From an uncultured bacterium (GTDB lineage Bacteria > Cyanobacteriota > Vampirovibrionia > Gastranaerophilales > Gastranaerophilaceae): 64,000 bases of DNA. How positions within the stretch are numbered: the first letter of the stretch is position 1; every line of letters begins with the position of its first letter. Below the pieces are notes generated by a model. That model did no database searches, had not been told where the DNA came from, and saw nothing but the letters and a program-made list of their open reading frames with translations. A program made the translations under genes and the position numbers. This document shows positions 44,630-53,597 of the stretch, in pieces. Location: the NCBI GenBank assembly GCA_900549855.1, contig URPS01000007.1, positions 1-64,000 of the forward strand, read 5' to 3'.

Positions 44630-45607
44630 TTATTCTCCTTGTTCTTCAAGAACTCTTTTTAGCATTTCTATATACTCTTTTTTCAAACTTTTTGGAGAAA
44701 TGATTTTTACATTATCACCCCAACGGAATAAGTGCCACAAGATTTCATAATCACCGGAAGCTTTAAATTTAACAGACACGGTGCCATCTTCATTTTGTTT
44801 TACTTTTTGTGTCGGATGGAAATTGTAATGCAAAACATCTTCTGCAACAGCTTCACTAAACAAAAGATCAACTTTAATTATCTCATTTTGATAAATTCCA
44901 AACGAACGATTAGCAAACTCTTTTATATCAAAATCCCCTTTATCAAACTTTTCTTCCGTTAGTTCCGCATTAGTAATTTTGTGCATACGATAAACGTAAG
45001 GCTCTGTCCAATCACCTTCTACACCAATTAAGTAAACATTATCGCCATAAATAATTCCATAAGGAGAAAGAATTTTATCTTTGTTATCATATTTACATCT
45101 TATTCTAAGATTGTTTTTTATTGCGTTCCTTATTATATCCAGCAAAGCTATATCAAACTTGTAGCTTGGTTTTTGGGTAACAGCAGAGCCTTCTGTTTTT
45201 AAAAGAATTTCAATTGCATCTTCTATTTGTGTCGAATTCTTTTTTGATAAAGCCTTTAATTTTTCTATTACAGAGTCCATCACTTCTTTTTTATTCTCTA
45301 ATTGTAAACTGTTTTTTATACCTTCTAATTCTGCAATTTCATCTTTAGAAAAAGAAATAATTTCTCTCAAACTTGTTGAACGAGCAAACCCCCAATGTTT
45401 TTCTCTGCCGGGGATTTCAAGTTCTTCTATTTGAGGGACTTCCCATATTAAAACATCTCGAAGTCGCTCTGCTGAACGTCTTGAGACCTCTAATTCTTCT
45501 TGAATATCTTTTAAAGTAATTCCTGAATATCTTGATTGCATTTTAATAATTAGGTTTAAGATTTTACCCAATTTAGGATATCTTGCTTGTTCTTCTGCCA
45601 TTTTCAT
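44630..45607 (-). CDS. WYL-domain transcriptional regulator
   Basis: A 325-residue protein. The N-terminal winged HTH has VSRRSAERLRDVL near residue 45. The central and C-terminal part is a WYL sensor domain (LRIRCKYDNKDKILSPYGII, YLIGVEG, PYVYRMHKI) followed by a WCX-like extension ending DNVKIISPKSLKKEYIEML. WYL proteins sense nucleic acids or nucleotides and often control defence operons. The ATG at 45607 is only 6 bases from the -10 of promoter copy 7, so the transcript is leaderless and the gene sits in the regulon it may control. Confidence 0.9.
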   Translation of the reverse strand: MKMAEEQARYPKLGKILNLIIKMQSRYSGITLKDIQEELEVSRRSAERLRDVLIWEVPQIEELEIPGREKHWGFARSTSLREIISFSKDEIAELEGIKNSLQLENKKEVMDSVIEKLKALSKKNSTQIEDAIEILLKTEGSAVTQKPSYKFDIALLDIIRNAIKNNLRIRCKYDNKDKILSPYGIIYGDNVYLIGVEGDWTEPYVYRMHKITNAELTEEKFDKGDFDIKEFANRSFGIYQNEIIKVDLLFSEAVAEDVLHYNFHPTQKVKQNEDGTVSVKFKASGDYEILWHLFRWGDNVKIISPKSLKKEYIEMLKRVLEEQGE

Positions 45608-45613
45608 ACTCCA

Positions 45614-45644
45614 AGTATAATTTACAACTCTGTCAATATAGGAC
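45614..45644 (-). promoter_or_regulatory. Shared island promoter, copy 7 (WYL regulator)
   Basis: On the minus strand GTCCTATATTGACAGAG begins at 45644 and TATACT at 45619, 25 bases on. It overlaps the upstream extension of the regulator frame, which argues for the short start. Confidence 0.85.
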
Positions 45645-45696
45645 ATAGAAATAATACCAAATTTTTTACCAATTGGCAAGACAAATTGAACTTGTA

Positions 45697-46251
45697 TTAC
45701 AGTTCAAAATTATAATAAGAAAAGTCGATTTCTTCCTGAGAAATTCCGATATATCTTAAAGTGATAGTTGGTGAGCTATGGTTTAATATCTGTTGTAAAA
45801 GTGCAACATCTTTGAATTTTTTATAATGATGGTATCCAAAAGTTTTTCTCATTGAGTGTGTGCCAATTGCACCAACTTCCAAATTTAATGTATTTACTGC
45901 GTTGTTTAAAAATCTGTATACCATAGAGCGATGCATTCTTGCACCTTTATCACCTATGAATAATGGAGTATTTAGCCTGTTTGTGGTGATAGTTTTAACA
46001 TATTCAGAGATTAGTTGTTTTAGTTTATTGTTAAGTGGAAACTTTTTATATTTTCCGGTTTTCTTTTCTCTGATAGTAACATGATTCTTATCTTTTACAT
46101 CACTGATATTTAGAGCAAGGATATCTGAAACCCGTAAACCTGTATTGATACCAAATGCAAAAATCAATCGATTTCTTAGGTTTGTTTTTGCTAAAAACTT
46201 TTCTATTTGCTCAATGTGTTCTTTTTTTCTTATTGGTTCTACAAAATTCAT
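45697..46251 (-). CDS. Short tyrosine recombinase, right copy
   Basis: A 184-residue catalytic-domain recombinase with GLRVSDILALNI (Arg), KKTGKYKKFP (Lys), THSMRK, ILNHSS and LRYIGI (Tyr). Paralogue of the 42072 gene and, like it, placed directly before a WYL-type regulator on the same strand. AAAGGAGG precedes the ATG. Confidence 0.88.
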   Translation of the reverse strand: MNFVEPIRKKEHIEQIEKFLAKTNLRNRLIFAFGINTGLRVSDILALNISDVKDKNHVTIREKKTGKYKKFPLNNKLKQLISEYVKTITTNRLNTPLFIGDKGARMHRSMVYRFLNNAVNTLNLEVGAIGTHSMRKTFGYHHYKKFKDVALLQQILNHSSPTITLRYIGISQEEIDFSYYNFEL

Positions 46252-46440
46252 ATTTACCTCCTTTAAATTTATTAAAGAAGATAAATAATTTTGTGAAACA
46301 TAATATCTAATAAGACTCTACCAGTTTGCACATCACTTTGTAATATATTTTGAAAGTTCAGAAACCCTCAAACTAATTCTACAACAAACAAGTCCATAAT
46401 AGATAAAATGACTCTGCCCAAAAATTCTAGGAGAGTCATA

Positions 46441-47949
46441 ATGCCAATATTGGAATGGTTGGGTAAAAATGAAGCAGTGAAAAGTGCTGATAAAGTTCCT
46501 TACAAATTATTAAAAGTAAATGAGGAATTATCCTACGGTGATAAAACAGAAAATATGATAATCAAAGGGGATAATCTTGAAGCACTAAAGGCATTATTAC
46601 CATATTACAAAGGTCAAGTTAAGTGTATTTATATAGACCCTCCATATAATACAGGCAATGCATTTGAACACTATGATGATAACCTCGAACACTCTACTTG
46701 GCTATCGTTGATTTATCCAAGATTAGAATTGTTAAGAGAACTTTTAGCAGAAGATGGTTCAATATGGATTTCTATTGATGATGATGAATGTCATTACCTT
46801 AAAGTTATATGTGATGAAGTGTTTGGTAGAAAGAACTTCATTAATAATGTTATCTGGGAAAAGAAATTTGCACCACAAAACGATGTTAAATGGCTAAGTG
46901 ATAGTCATGACCATATTCTTTGTTATGCAAAAGATAAAGAAAAATGGCACCCAAACTTACTACCTAGAACAGAAGAAATGAATGCACGGTATAAAAATTT
47001 AGATAATGACCCAAGAGGTGTCTGGACATCAGATAATTTACTAAGAAAAGACATTCAACCTTCTGGAATGTATAAAATAATAACTCCAAGTGGAAGAGTT
47101 TGTGAACCTTCGCAAGGTGCAAGTTGGAGAGTAAATGAAGAAAAGTTTAAAGAGATGGTTGCGGATAATAGAATATGGTTTGGAAAAGACGGAAATGGAG
47201 TTCCTCGTATAAAAAGATTCTTATCAGAAGTTCAAAATGGAATGGTCTCAATGACTATATGGAAGTATCAAGACGTTGGACATAACCAAGAAGCTAAAAA
47301 AGAAGTTAAAACTTTTAATTCTGATGATGTATTTACTACTCCTAAGCCAGAGCGACTTATTCAAAGAATATTAACACTCTCTACTAAAATAGGTGATTTA
47401 GTCCTAGATTCTTTCTTAGGCTCTGGTACTACTTGTGCAGTAGCTCAAAAAATGGGTAGAAGATATATTGGTATTGAAATGGGTGAACATGCAATTACTC
47501 ATTGTGTGCCAAGAATGAAAGCAGTTATTGACGGTGAACAGGGCGGAATTTCTAAAGCAGTAAATTGGAATGGTGGAGGCGGTTACACCTTCTATAATTT
47601 AGGTGAAACTATATTTGATGAAAATGGAAATATTAACAAACAGGTTGATTTCAAGACCTTAGCAGGTCATGTGTGGTTTTCTGAAACAAAGACTCCATTG
47701 ACTAATTATGAAAAATCCCCATTACTTGGAATATACAATGGAATAGCATATTACTTATTGTTTAATGGAATTTTAGGAGATAAAAAGCCTGATGGTGGCA
47801 ATGTATTAACACAAAAGGTTTTAGATTCCTTATCAAAATTTGACGGTAAAAAAATAATCTATGGAGAAGCCTCTCGAATGAGTCTTGACAAGCTTAAAGC
47901 CAACAATATTGTATTTAAACAAACTCCGTATGAAATAAAAGCAAGATAG
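46441..47949 (+). CDS. Type III restriction-modification methyltransferase (Mod)
   Basis: A 502-residue N6-adenine/N4-cytosine DNA methyltransferase of the beta class. Catalytic motif IV is YIDPPYNTG near residue 64 and the AdoMet motif I LDSFLGSGTTCAV follows near 325, the order typical of Mod. The target-recognition region lies between. It is somewhat short for Mod, usually 600 or more residues. The ATG at 46441 has GGAG upstream. The gene is followed 8 bases later by the Res subunit. No shared-promoter motif precedes it. Confidence 0.93.
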   Translation: MPILEWLGKNEAVKSADKVPYKLLKVNEELSYGDKTENMIIKGDNLEALKALLPYYKGQVKCIYIDPPYNTGNAFEHYDDNLEHSTWLSLIYPRLELLRELLAEDGSIWISIDDDECHYLKVICDEVFGRKNFINNVIWEKKFAPQNDVKWLSDSHDHILCYAKDKEKWHPNLLPRTEEMNARYKNLDNDPRGVWTSDNLLRKDIQPSGMYKIITPSGRVCEPSQGASWRVNEEKFKEMVADNRIWFGKDGNGVPRIKRFLSEVQNGMVSMTIWKYQDVGHNQEAKKEVKTFNSDDVFTTPKPERLIQRILTLSTKIGDLVLDSFLGSGTTCAVAQKMGRRYIGIEMGEHAITHCVPRMKAVIDGEQGGISKAVNWNGGGGYTFYNLGETIFDENGNINKQVDFKTLAGHVWFSETKTPLTNYEKSPLLGIYNGIAYYLLFNGILGDKKPDGGNVLTQKVLDSLSKFDGKKIIYGEASRMSLDKLKANNIVFKQTPYEIKAR

Positions 47950-47957
47950 AGGTATTT

Positions 47958-50540
47958 ATGTTTCAACTTAAAGATTATCAAAAAACTACATTAGAAAAAT
48001 TAAAAAATTTCTTAGAAAATGCAAGGATTTATAATGCAGAAAATGCTTTTAAAGAAGTATGTACAGTTCCCAATATGCCTTATAAAAGCATAAAAGGCCT
48101 AGAAAATACACCTTATGTATGTTTAAGATTACCAACCGGAGGAGGTAAAACTCATTTATCGGCTCAAAGCATAGGAATAGCTTCTAAATATTACTTAGAA
48201 AAAGAATATCCTACTGTCTTGTGGCTAACTCCTTCCAGAACAATTAAAGAACAAACGGTTGAAACATTGAAGAATCCTCTTCATCCTAACAGAGAACTGT
48301 TAGATCAAATGTTTGATGGAAATGTAAAAATATTTGATATTTCTGATTTTAGAAACATTAATTTACAGGATTTAACGAATAATTTGTGCATTATTGTTTC
48401 CACGATGCAAAATTTTAATATAACAAAACCAGAAGACAGAAAAATCTATGATCATAATGAGAATTTTGAAACTCATTTTAAAAAAATTACAGATACTTCT
48501 AATTATAAACTGGAAAGATTTGAAGATGGCAATTACAAGGGGCAAGTTAAGTATTCATTTGTAAACCTTATAAATCTTTTTAACCCACTTGTTATAGTTG
48601 ATGAAGCTCACCATAACACAACTGATTTAAGCTTTGAAACATTAAATAGAATAAACCCGGCATGTATTATAGAATTTACAGCGACTCCGAGTGAGCAATC
48701 AAACATATTGCATAGAGTTACTGCAATGGAATTAAAGAATGAAGAAATGATAAAACTTCCAATTATGCTTACAGAATATCCGAGTTGGCAAGAATCAATA
48801 GAAGCTTGTGTTATAAAAAGAAAAGGTTTAGAGGATGTTGCAAAATTAGATAAAGATTACATTCGTCCGATAGTGTTAATTCAAGCTGAAAATGATGATA
48901 AAGAAGTTACTGTTAATGTAGTAAAAAATTATTTAATCGAAAATTGTAAAGTAGAAGCAGATAAAATCGCTATTGTAACATCTGAACAAAAAGAATTAGA
49001 TGGAATTAATATATTAAACCGAGATTGTTCTATAGAATTCGTAATTACCAAGCAAGCCCTAAAGGAAGGCTGGGATTGCCCTTTTGCTTATATATTTTGT
49101 TCAGTTGCAAATGTAAATTCTAAAACAGCTGTTGAACAATTGTTAGGTAGGGTATTGAGAATGCCTTATGCTGAAAGAAGGGAAAAAGAAGAGCTTAATA
49201 AAGCTTATGCATTTGTGTCCAGTGTGTCTTGGCCAAATGCAGTTGCCAAACTCTGCGATAAACTAACAAATATGGGTTTTGATGAAACTGAAATTGATAA
49301 TTCAATTTTGCCGGAACAAAAAACATTTGATTTTGGTGAACAACATTTGATTCCGGAACAGGTTTTTACTTCTAATATAAAACTTGAGAAGTTTACAGAA
49401 GATGAAAAGAAACTTCTGAAAGTTGAAACATTAGATAACGGACAATGTTCTATTAAAATATCTCCAGAACTATCACAAGAAATTCTTGAAAAAGTCGAAA
49501 AAAATATTAAGAAAAGTGATGTTCAAGAATTTTATAGAACAGTACATTTTGTTAAAAAACAAATTGTCCAACTTTCCCCTTCCGAAAAGGGGGAACAAAT
49601 CGAAATTCCACAATTAAAATTGTTTATTGATGGAGAATGGGAACTGGCAGAAAAAGAAGTATTTTTATCTAATGGTTGGAACTTATTAGATTATCCCGCA
49701 ATGTTTGAAGATGGGGAGTTTGATATTAGAGATGATGGTAGGACTGTGGAGATTGATATTGACGGAAAAAGGCTTAGTGAACGATATTATGCCAATACAT
49801 TACCTATAAATTTGGATAATGTTGAAACATCTTGGACAATATTAGATTTATCTCGTTGGATTGATAGAAAACTATATCAGCCGGATATTTTAATGTCTGT
49901 AAAGTTAGAATTCATAAGAAGAATTTTAGAATTTCTTAATGAAAGTAAAGGAATATCTTTGTCTACCCTTATAATGCGAAAATTCTTATTATTAAAAGCT
50001 ATTGAGAAGAAAATCAATACCTATAAGCGTCAAGCTTTTCTTAAAGGGTATCAACAGACATTATTCAAAAACCGTGTACCAGTAGAAACAAGTTTTGATT
50101 TTTCATATAAATTTGGACAATATTATCCAGTCAATAAGATATATAATGGTAACGTAAAATTTAATAAACACTTCTATTCTAGCATTGCAGCATTTGATGG
50201 AAAAGAACATGGTGAAGAAGAAACTTGTGCAATTACAATTGATTCATTACCGGAAGTAAAGTATTGGGTCAGAAATATTGACGGTCATCCAAATTCTTTT
50301 AGATTGCCAACATCGACTGATTATTTTTACCCTGATTTTGTTGCAGAGCTTAATGATGGTAGGATTTATGTTATTGAGTATAAAGGTGCTGTTTACTACT
50401 CAAACGATGATTCTAAAGAGAAAAATAATATTGGAAAACTTTGGGCAGAAAAAAGTAATGGAAAATGTTTATTTAAAATGGTAACTTCTGAAAAAGAAGC
50501 TGGGAAGAATATAAAAGCACAAATACTGGAAGAATTGTAA
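47958..50540 (+). CDS. Type III restriction endonuclease subunit (Res)
   Basis: An 860-residue helicase-nuclease. Walker A PTGGGKTHLSAQ is near residue 59, DEAHHNTTD near 214, TATPS motif III near 236, and motif VI VEQLLGRVLRMPYA near 393. The C-terminal PD-(D/E)XK domain has YPDFVAELNDG and YVIEYKGA near 795-815. With Mod it cuts DNA with unmethylated target sites after ATP-dependent translocation or sliding. It looks intact. Confidence 0.94.
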   Translation: MFQLKDYQKTTLEKLKNFLENARIYNAENAFKEVCTVPNMPYKSIKGLENTPYVCLRLPTGGGKTHLSAQSIGIASKYYLEKEYPTVLWLTPSRTIKEQTVETLKNPLHPNRELLDQMFDGNVKIFDISDFRNINLQDLTNNLCIIVSTMQNFNITKPEDRKIYDHNENFETHFKKITDTSNYKLERFEDGNYKGQVKYSFVNLINLFNPLVIVDEAHHNTTDLSFETLNRINPACIIEFTATPSEQSNILHRVTAMELKNEEMIKLPIMLTEYPSWQESIEACVIKRKGLEDVAKLDKDYIRPIVLIQAENDDKEVTVNVVKNYLIENCKVEADKIAIVTSEQKELDGINILNRDCSIEFVITKQALKEGWDCPFAYIFCSVANVNSKTAVEQLLGRVLRMPYAERREKEELNKAYAFVSSVSWPNAVAKLCDKLTNMGFDETEIDNSILPEQKTFDFGEQHLIPEQVFTSNIKLEKFTEDEKKLLKVETLDNGQCSIKISPELSQEILEKVEKNIKKSDVQEFYRTVHFVKKQIVQLSPSEKGEQIEIPQLKLFIDGEWELAEKEVFLSNGWNLLDYPAMFEDGEFDIRDDGRTVEIDIDGKRLSERYYANTLPINLDNVETSWTILDLSRWIDRKLYQPDILMSVKLEFIRRILEFLNESKGISLSTLIMRKFLLLKAIEKKINTYKRQAFLKGYQQTLFKNRVPVETSFDFSYKFGQYYPVNKIYNGNVKFNKHFYSSIAAFDGKEHGEEETCAITIDSLPEVKYWVRNIDGHPNSFRLPTSTDYFYPDFVAELNDGRIYVIEYKGAVYYSNDDSKEKNNIGKLWAEKSNGKCLFKMVTSEKEAGKNIKAQILEEL

Positions 50541-50559
50541 ACTTAAGCTCTAAATATCA

Positions 50560-50605
50560 AAGAAAAAGGTATAATGTTTTCAAAACAATATACCTTTTTC
50601 TTTTT
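50560..50605. terminator. Bidirectional terminator
   Basis: AAGAAAAAGGTATA pairs with TATACCTTTTTCTT. It separates the type III operon from the convergent DnaB-like gene. Confidence 0.85.
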
Positions 50606-50606
50606 C

Positions 50607-51422
50607 CTAAAATACAAAATCTTCAGATAAGTCATAAAACTTAGGAATTTCAGGTTTGAATGTTAGTTTGACGGAACCGCAAGCTCCAAATTTATTTTTG
50701 GCTACGATTATTTCGGCATTACCATTTTTTACTTCTTGATTAACATCAAAATTATAATATTCATCTCGATAGATAAATATTACTATATCTGAAACCTTTT
50801 CCAAGCTTTCAGCATTCTTAAAGTCTACTAATAATGGTCGTTTGTTGTGTCTTTTTTCAATCTTATTAGATAATTGTGATGTTACAATTATCGTAACATA
50901 ATTTTCTTTTGCAAGCTTCTTGAGTTCTAAGGCAATATCTTCGTTTTCACCTTTTGGAATTAGTTGAAAATAATCAATAAATACAACTTCCGGCTTTTCT
51001 TCTTTTATAACTTCTTCTATTTGTTTAATACTCAAGGCTTCATCTTCAACAGATAAACTCCAATCTGCAAGTTTCTCAATTCCATCTGCAAGTTTATCCC
51101 ATTCGGCATTATTAATATTACCGGTATTTCCTTTTATTTTATAAACCTCGGCATGTTGAAACAAAAGCTTATTGACAACACGTTCTTTATTCACATCAAA
51201 TGGAAATAGTAACGTCTTTACATTATTCTTCATAAGGTTTTCGATAATAGTATAAATAAAAGTCGTTTTGCCCATTGCAGGTCTTGCTCCAACTGTAATT
51301 AAAACATTTTTTCTATTTATTCTCATTAAAGAATCTAAGTCCTCAAAACCACTTCTAAATACTATATTGTTTGGCTCTTTAATATTTCTCCACACCTCTG
51401 TTAATAAATCTTTTTCTAACAT
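50607..51422 (-). CDS. DnaB-like helicase C-terminal domain protein
   Basis: A 271-residue RecA-fold ATPase. Walker A GARPAMGKTTF is near residue 41, Walker B EVVFIDYFQL near 150, and TSQLSNKIEKRHNKRPLL then follows with the SDIVIFIYRDEYY block of DnaB. The N-terminal primase-interacting domain of DnaB is absent. It may load at the island's origin or act as a modified defence ATPase. AGGAG precedes the ATG, and promoter copy 8 lies upstream. Confidence 0.82.
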   Translation of the reverse strand: MLEKDLLTEVWRNIKEPNNIVFRSGFEDLDSLMRINRKNVLITVGARPAMGKTTFIYTIIENLMKNNVKTLLFPFDVNKERVVNKLLFQHAEVYKIKGNTGNINNAEWDKLADGIEKLADWSLSVEDEALSIKQIEEVIKEEKPEVVFIDYFQLIPKGENEDIALELKKLAKENYVTIIVTSQLSNKIEKRHNKRPLLVDFKNAESLEKVSDIVIFIYRDEYYNFDVNQEVKNGNAEIIVAKNKFGACGSVKLTFKPEIPKFYDLSEDFVF

Positions 51423-51443
51423 GTATTTCTCCTTTTTTAAACA

Positions 51444-51474
51444 ATTGTACTTTTTAAGAACGACAGAATAGGGC
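51444..51474 (-). promoter_or_regulatory. Shared island promoter, copy 8 (DnaB-like gene)
   Basis: On the minus strand GCCCTATTCTGTCGTTC begins at 51474 and TACAAT at 51449. The first T of GTCCT is C here. It is 23 bases from copy 4, which faces the other way. Confidence 0.75.
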
Positions 51475-51496
51475 GTATATAAATATTTTTATTGCC

Positions 51497-51527
51497 GTCC
51501 TGAATTGACGCATAAACTCATTATTAT
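51497..51527 (+). promoter_or_regulatory. Shared island promoter, copy 4 (AAA+ gene)
   Basis: GTCCTGAATTGACGCAT begins at 51497 and TATTAT at 51522. Confidence 0.85.
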
Positions 51528-51563
51528 AAAAGTATGATTTAAACTGAACAAGGAGTAAGAATT

Positions 51564-53552
51564 ATGAATAATTATGAACAAAGAGTGTTTTTAAATTATT
51601 TAACCAAATTGATTGATGATATAGATTTGGACAGTTATACATTTGACAATGTTTTTTCTTTTTTCTTGAAAGAATTTAAAGTTGATAAAACTTTATTTGA
51701 GTTAGATGAAAGAGATGAATTGATTTTAGATAAAGCTTCTCAATTTAGACAATTTAAAAAGACTTTTAGAAGGGTATTGAATGATATACAAAAGAAAATG
51801 CCCGTTAGAAATACATCGATTGAAAGAAAATTAAATATATTAAGAAATATTTATTGTCTGAACAAAGATGAGATGGTAATTCTTGAGTTTTGTCTTTTAA
51901 AGAAATTAAATAACGTTTTTATGGAATTCTTTACAAGTATAAAAGGTGAAGAAATGGCAACTTTTACTAAAAATGTTTTAGGGATGCGACAAGGCAAAAA
52001 AGATAGAGTAATTGATAGTCTTTATTATCGAAATCTAATAACCTCAAGACGTTCCAACTATGAAGTATCATCAGAAATTTTAAAAATTTTCGATAGTTCA
52101 AGATGTAATGATACTGAAAAGATAAGCAAAATGTTATTAGGTGAAACGGAAGAAACAACACTTACAAAATCTGATTTTAAACATTTGGAAAAACAACAAA
52201 AAAGAGTTGTAAAACTTTTAAAATCAGCTACTAGAAAAAAGGCTAAAGGTGTGAACATTTTACTTTATGGAAGTGTTGGTGTTGGAAAAACTGAATTTGC
52301 AAAACTTCTTGCTACTTTAGCTTCTATGCCTATTTATGCTGTAAAAACCGAAAATGATGAGTATGCAGAAGCTTCAAGAGATGATAGGCTTATTGATTTA
52401 TGTTCGAAACAGTATATTTTGTCAAAATGCAAAAAATCATGTATTCTTTTTGATGAAGCAGAAGATGTTATGAACCGTGGCTTTTCAGAAAGCGGTTCGG
52501 CATCAAAAGGATATTTGAATAGAATTTTGGAAAATAATTCTGTGCCTGTAATTTGGACAACAAACAATATCTATGACGTTGATCCTGCATTTTTGCGCAG
52601 AATGACTTATGCTATAGAATTTGAAAAGCTTTCAGAAGAAAATAGGCTAGAAATTTGGAAAAAAGTTTTAAAAAAGAATAATTTAAAAGTTAGAGAATCA
52701 AAGTTAGAAGAATTAAATAAATCTTATGATATTCCGCCATCATTAATTGCGAATGCTGTTCAGTCAACCAAAATGATTGATGGTGATGAAAACGATTTTG
52801 AAGATTTTATCGAAAATGTGGCTCAAATAGTAACAAAAAAGAAAAATGTTAAAATTAAAAAGAGTTTTGAAGCCAAAACTTATGATATAAATCTGGTGAA
52901 TACCAATATCGAAATGAGCAATTTAACCACAAAAATCAAAAACGCAGGGAAATTTAACTTTTCGCTTTGTTTATATGGTGAACCCGGAACCGGAAAGAGT
53001 TATTATGCAAAATATTTGGCTGACAGATTAGGTATTGAAGTAAGTTTAAAAAAAGCCAGTGATTTAATTTCACCATACGTTGGAGAAACAGAACAAAATA
53101 TTGCAAAAGCTTTCGCTGAGGCAAAATCTAAAAAAGCAATGCTTATCTTTGACGAAGCCGATACTTTTTTGCAAGATAGAAACAATGCAATAAGAAGTTG
53201 GGAAGTCGCTCAAGTCAATGAAATGCTAACTCAAATGGAATCTGCTGAATATCCGTTTGTTTGCACAACAAATTTACTTGATACTTTAGATGAAGCAAGT
53301 TTAAGACGATTTACGTTTAAAATTAAATTTGATTTTATGACACAAGAGCAGGTTAATTTAGCAATAGAGCATTTCTTTGGAATTAAAAATGCTAACGTAA
53401 ATCTTAACGGTTTAACAGCCGGAGATTTTGCAACAGTTAAAAAGAAAACTGACTTTTTAGGAGTAAATAATTTAGACGAAATTGTTGAAATGCTTAAAGA
53501 AGAAATCAAGGTTAAGAAATCTAAAACCTTGCAAAATTCAGTAGGTTTTTAG
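51564..53552 (+). CDS. Tandem AAA+ ATPase
   Basis: A 662-residue protein with an N-terminal helical domain of about 200 residues and two AAA+ modules. The first has Walker A YGSVGVGKTEF near 234 and a Walker B CILFDEAED near 293. The second has YGEPGTGKSYYAKYLA near 473, LIFDEADTFL near 522 and TTN/Arg-finger region LDEASLRRFTFK near 575. The layout is CDC48-like but small. AAGGAG precedes the ATG. It is followed 45 bases later by a helicase-nuclease gene, so the two may form a remodelling-plus-cutting unit. Confidence 0.85.
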   Translation: MNNYEQRVFLNYLTKLIDDIDLDSYTFDNVFSFFLKEFKVDKTLFELDERDELILDKASQFRQFKKTFRRVLNDIQKKMPVRNTSIERKLNILRNIYCLNKDEMVILEFCLLKKLNNVFMEFFTSIKGEEMATFTKNVLGMRQGKKDRVIDSLYYRNLITSRRSNYEVSSEILKIFDSSRCNDTEKISKMLLGETEETTLTKSDFKHLEKQQKRVVKLLKSATRKKAKGVNILLYGSVGVGKTEFAKLLATLASMPIYAVKTENDEYAEASRDDRLIDLCSKQYILSKCKKSCILFDEAEDVMNRGFSESGSASKGYLNRILENNSVPVIWTTNNIYDVDPAFLRRMTYAIEFEKLSEENRLEIWKKVLKKNNLKVRESKLEELNKSYDIPPSLIANAVQSTKMIDGDENDFEDFIENVAQIVTKKKNVKIKKSFEAKTYDINLVNTNIEMSNLTTKIKNAGKFNFSLCLYGEPGTGKSYYAKYLADRLGIEVSLKKASDLISPYVGETEQNIAKAFAEAKSKKAMLIFDEADTFLQDRNNAIRSWEVAQVNEMLTQMESAEYPFVCTTNLLDTLDEASLRRFTFKIKFDFMTQEQVNLAIEHFFGIKNANVNLNGLTAGDFATVKKKTDFLGVNNLDEIVEMLKEEIKVKKSKTLQNSVGF

Positions 53553-53597
53553 TCAGATATATGCTATACTTGAGGCACAAAAGATTTAGGAGTGGTA

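Noticed and set aside
46392..46417. GTCCA before the type III mod gene as a shared-promoter copy
   Set aside because: Neither the right half nor the -10 spacing matches.
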